DNA from: Comamonadaceae bacterium
Lineage (GTDB): Bacteria > Pseudomonadota > Gammaproteobacteria > Burkholderiales > Burkholderiaceae_C
Length of the DNA: 7,960 bases
NCBI GenBank assembly: GCA_947460065.1
Contig: CANHGF010000098.1
Span: forward strand, 1-7,960
Reading direction: 5' to 3'
The notes beneath the pieces were generated by a model. It was not told the origin of the DNA and did no database searches. It saw only the letters and a list, made by a program, of their open reading frames with translations. Of this stretch, positions 6,796-7,960 are shown piece by piece. Made by a program: the position numbers and the translations under genes. The number at the start of each line of letters is the position of its first letter. Position 1 is the stretch's first letter.

Positions 6796-6825
6796 CTGAG
6801 CGTATGCGGCTGGGGCCGCTACAAT
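6796..6825 (+). promoter_or_regulatory. Predicted promoter of the dksA-like gene
   Basis: A TACAAT -10 (5/6 to consensus, 6820-6825) lies in the 235-bp gap after the GTPase gene, with a weak CTGAGC -35 candidate (6796-6801, 3/6) at 18-bp spacing. Transcription would start near 6832, leaving a leader of about 170 bases before the TTG start at 7004. The leader contains a possible short ORF and a good ribosome binding site, but no riboswitch that I recognise. Confidence 0.45.
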
Positions 6826-6890
6826 CGCGCGCCACCTCGGGTTGCCCCGGGTTTTGAAGGCGGGCCAAGCACGAGACAGTGAAGCCTGCC

Positions 6891-7007
6891 ATGCATGAGT
6901 TGGAGAAAGGGCAGTGCCCATTTGGCGCCGTTGCTTTGAAGAGCCAGGCGCCCAGGGCCAGGCCCTTGCCGCCGCGCGCAGTTCCACCGCACAGGAGACC
7001 CCTTTGA
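6891..7007 (+). CDS. Possible 38-residue upstream ORF overlapping the dksA-like start
   Basis: An ATG at 6891, with GAAG at 6881-6884 six bases upstream, opens a 38-codon frame. Its TGA stop (7005-7007) overlaps the TTG start (7004-7006) of the next gene as TTGA. This is the geometry of translational coupling. The predicted peptide begins MHELEKGQCPFG and becomes Arg/Pro-rich; it resembles nothing I know. The frame may be chance, since stops are rare in GC-rich DNA. If translated, it would lie in the predicted leader of the dksA-like transcript and could tune its expression. Confidence 0.25.
   Translation: MHELEKGQCPFGAVALKSQAPRARPLPPRAVPPHRRPL
6993..6997 (+). promoter_or_regulatory. Ribosome binding site deciding the TTG start
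   Basis: AGGAG lies 6 bases before TTG 7004-7006 and is the clearest Shine-Dalgarno sequence in the window. It supports the TTG start of the dksA-like gene. A competing in-frame GTG at 6914 has GGAG at 6902-6905, 8 bases upstream, so a 30-residue longer form cannot be ruled out. Confidence 0.7.
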
Positions 7008-7960
7008 AAGCTCCAGTTCATACCGACAAGCCTCAGCCTGCAGGATTGCAGGCCATCGCTGACCGGCCGCAGGCTGCGCCCTCGGCCAAGCCGGCGCCCA
7101 GGGCGGTTGGTGGCAAGGCGGCGTCCAAGTCCGCCAAAGCGCCAGCCAAAGCCCCTGCCAAAGCGGCAGCCAAAAAGCCTGCCCAGCCTGTGAAGGCGGC
7201 AAGTAAGCCCAAGCCGGCGCCCAAACCTGCCGCCAAATCGGCCTCAAAGGCAGCCCCGAAGGCAGCCCCGAAGGCAGCCCCGAAGGCTGCTCCGAAGGCC
7301 GCTCCGAAGGCGCCTGCGAAGACAAGCTTCAAAGCAATCCCGAAGGCAGCCCCAAAATCAGCGTCCAAAGCAGCCCCCAAAGCCGCTGTGAAAGTAGCGC
7401 CCAAGGCCTCTGCCAAGGCAGCGCCCAAGGCCATCGCCAAAGCGCCAGCCAAGGCAGCGCCCAAGTCCGCCCCAAAGCCGGTTCCCAAGCCGGTCCCCAA
7501 GGCAACCGCCGCTAAGCCCATCGCCAAGCCGGAGCCCAAACCGGAGCCCAAACCGGCGACGAAATCGTCAGCCAAGCCTGCGCCGCAAGGCTTGATCAAA
7601 GCCAGTACCGAATCGATCGTAGCCAAGGCGGCGGCGCCTGTTGTCAAGACACCCGCGCCCGCGCCGAAGGCTGCGCCCCCCATGCCCCCGGCGCCCCCGG
7701 CGCCTTCCGTACCCGAACCCACCCGCAAATCCAAGAGCCGCGCTGCTTTGGCGGCGGCTCCTGCGCCGGTGATTCCGACCCATTCGCCTGATGCCGCCAA
7801 GGCCAGCTATGTGTCGGCCACCGATCGCACGATCGCACCGCCACCGACTGCTGCGGTCATACGCAAGGACCCTAAATTGGCCAATAACTGGAAGACCAAA
7901 CGCCCCGAAGACCTCACCGACGACGAGGTCAAGGCCATGCCCGTTCCTCCCAAGGCAACA
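7004..7960 (+). CDS. dksA: DksA-like protein with long Lys/Ala/Pro-rich N-terminal domain, 3' end outside the window
   Basis: The frame is open from a TTG start to the window edge (319 codons, no stop). Residues about 12-250 are low-complexity, dominated by Lys, Ala and Pro in KAAPKA and KPAPK units, resembling histone H1-like tails; it should be disordered and strongly basic. Residues 287-312 change character: RKDPKLANNWK followed by EDLTDDEVKAMP. I recognise this as resembling the lead-in to the DksA core of Burkholderiales homologues, where the YMN-containing coiled coil and Cys4 zinc finger come next. Those lie beyond the window, so identity is inferred. DksA binds the RNA polymerase secondary channel and, with ppGpp, adjusts rRNA and amino-acid promoters. 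E. coli DksA is 151 residues with no such tail. The alternative is an AlgP- or H1-like basic protein. The neighbouring COG0523 GTPase fits a dksA context. The TTG start is favoured by AGGAG; GTG at 6914 is an alternative. Confidence 0.65.
   Translation, partial: MKAPVHTDKPQPAGLQAIADRPQAAPSAKPAPRAVGGKAASKSAKAPAKAPAKAAAKKPAQPVKAASKPKPAPKPAAKSASKAAPKAAPKAAPKAAPKAAPKAPAKTSFKAIPKAAPKSASKAAPKAAVKVAPKASAKAAPKAIAKAPAKAAPKSAPKPVPKPVPKATAAKPIAKPEPKPEPKPATKSSAKPAPQGLIKASTESIVAKAAAPVVKTPAPAPKAAPPMPPAPPAPSVPEPTRKSKSRAALAAAPAPVIPTHSPDAAKASYVSATDRTIAPPPTAAVIRKDPKLANNWKTKRPEDLTDDEVKAMPVPPKAT
7249..7320 (+). repeat. 12-bp tandem repeat in the Lys/Ala/Pro domain
   Basis: GGCAGCCCCGAA is repeated exactly three times (7249-7260, 7261-7272, 7273-7284) and followed by three degenerate copies (7285-7296, 7297-7308, 7309-7320). 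The unit encodes a Lys-Ala-Ala-Pro repeat and keeps the frame. Three identical copies next to decayed ones suggest recent local duplication by slippage. Confidence 0.9.

Noticed and set aside
5629..6987. 452-residue minus-strand ORF opposite the GTPase gene
   Set aside because: The + frame has every GTPase motif. The shadow's hydrophobic Val/Ile stretch is simply the complement of the His/Asp codons.
7033..7800. 255-residue minus-strand ORF rich in Gly, Ala and Leu
   Set aside because: It is the complement of the Lys/Ala/Pro repeat region, so its regular composition follows from the repeats on the other strand. It has no recognisable domain and opposes a better-supported frame.

Overview
The window is GC-rich chromosomal DNA in which every recognised gene lies on the + strand. 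Gene content, order and protein sequences point to a betaproteobacterium, most likely Burkholderiales and perhaps Comamonadaceae. The clues are the dapF-DUF484-xerC order, the COG0523 GTPase next to a dksA-like gene, and the very long Lys/Ala/Pro-rich N-terminus of that dksA-like product. This placement is inference from family knowledge; no search was run.

Layout, left to right. (1) The almost complete end of dapF (meso-diaminopimelate synthesis for peptidoglycan and lysine), missing only its first codons. (2) A DUF484 gene behind its own predicted leaderless-type promoter, then, 4 bp later, xerC (chromosome dimer resolution). (3) A 140-bp AT-rich gap holding two perfect inverted repeats: one terminator-like, the other a 26-bp palindrome lying on a predicted promoter. 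(4) A 510-residue predicted exported beta-rich protein of no recognised family, built from three diverged repeats. (5) rlmI, a 23S rRNA m5C methyltransferase with all its motifs. (6) A COG0523/CobW-type GTPase with a 15-histidine metal-binding loop. (7) A 235-bp leader with a predicted promoter and a possible 38-codon upstream ORF. (8) The first 319 codons of an open frame running off the window: a low-complexity Lys/Ala/Pro domain ending in a segment resembling the region just before the DksA core.

Most of the window is core housekeeping: cell-wall precursor, chromosome segregation, rRNA modification, metal handling and stringent-response transcription control. No mobile element, CRISPR array, tRNA or rRNA was seen. 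The parts least explained by known families are the three-repeat exported protein with its palindromic control region, and the 5' organisation and huge N-terminal tail of the dksA-like gene. I see no convincing new multi-gene system.
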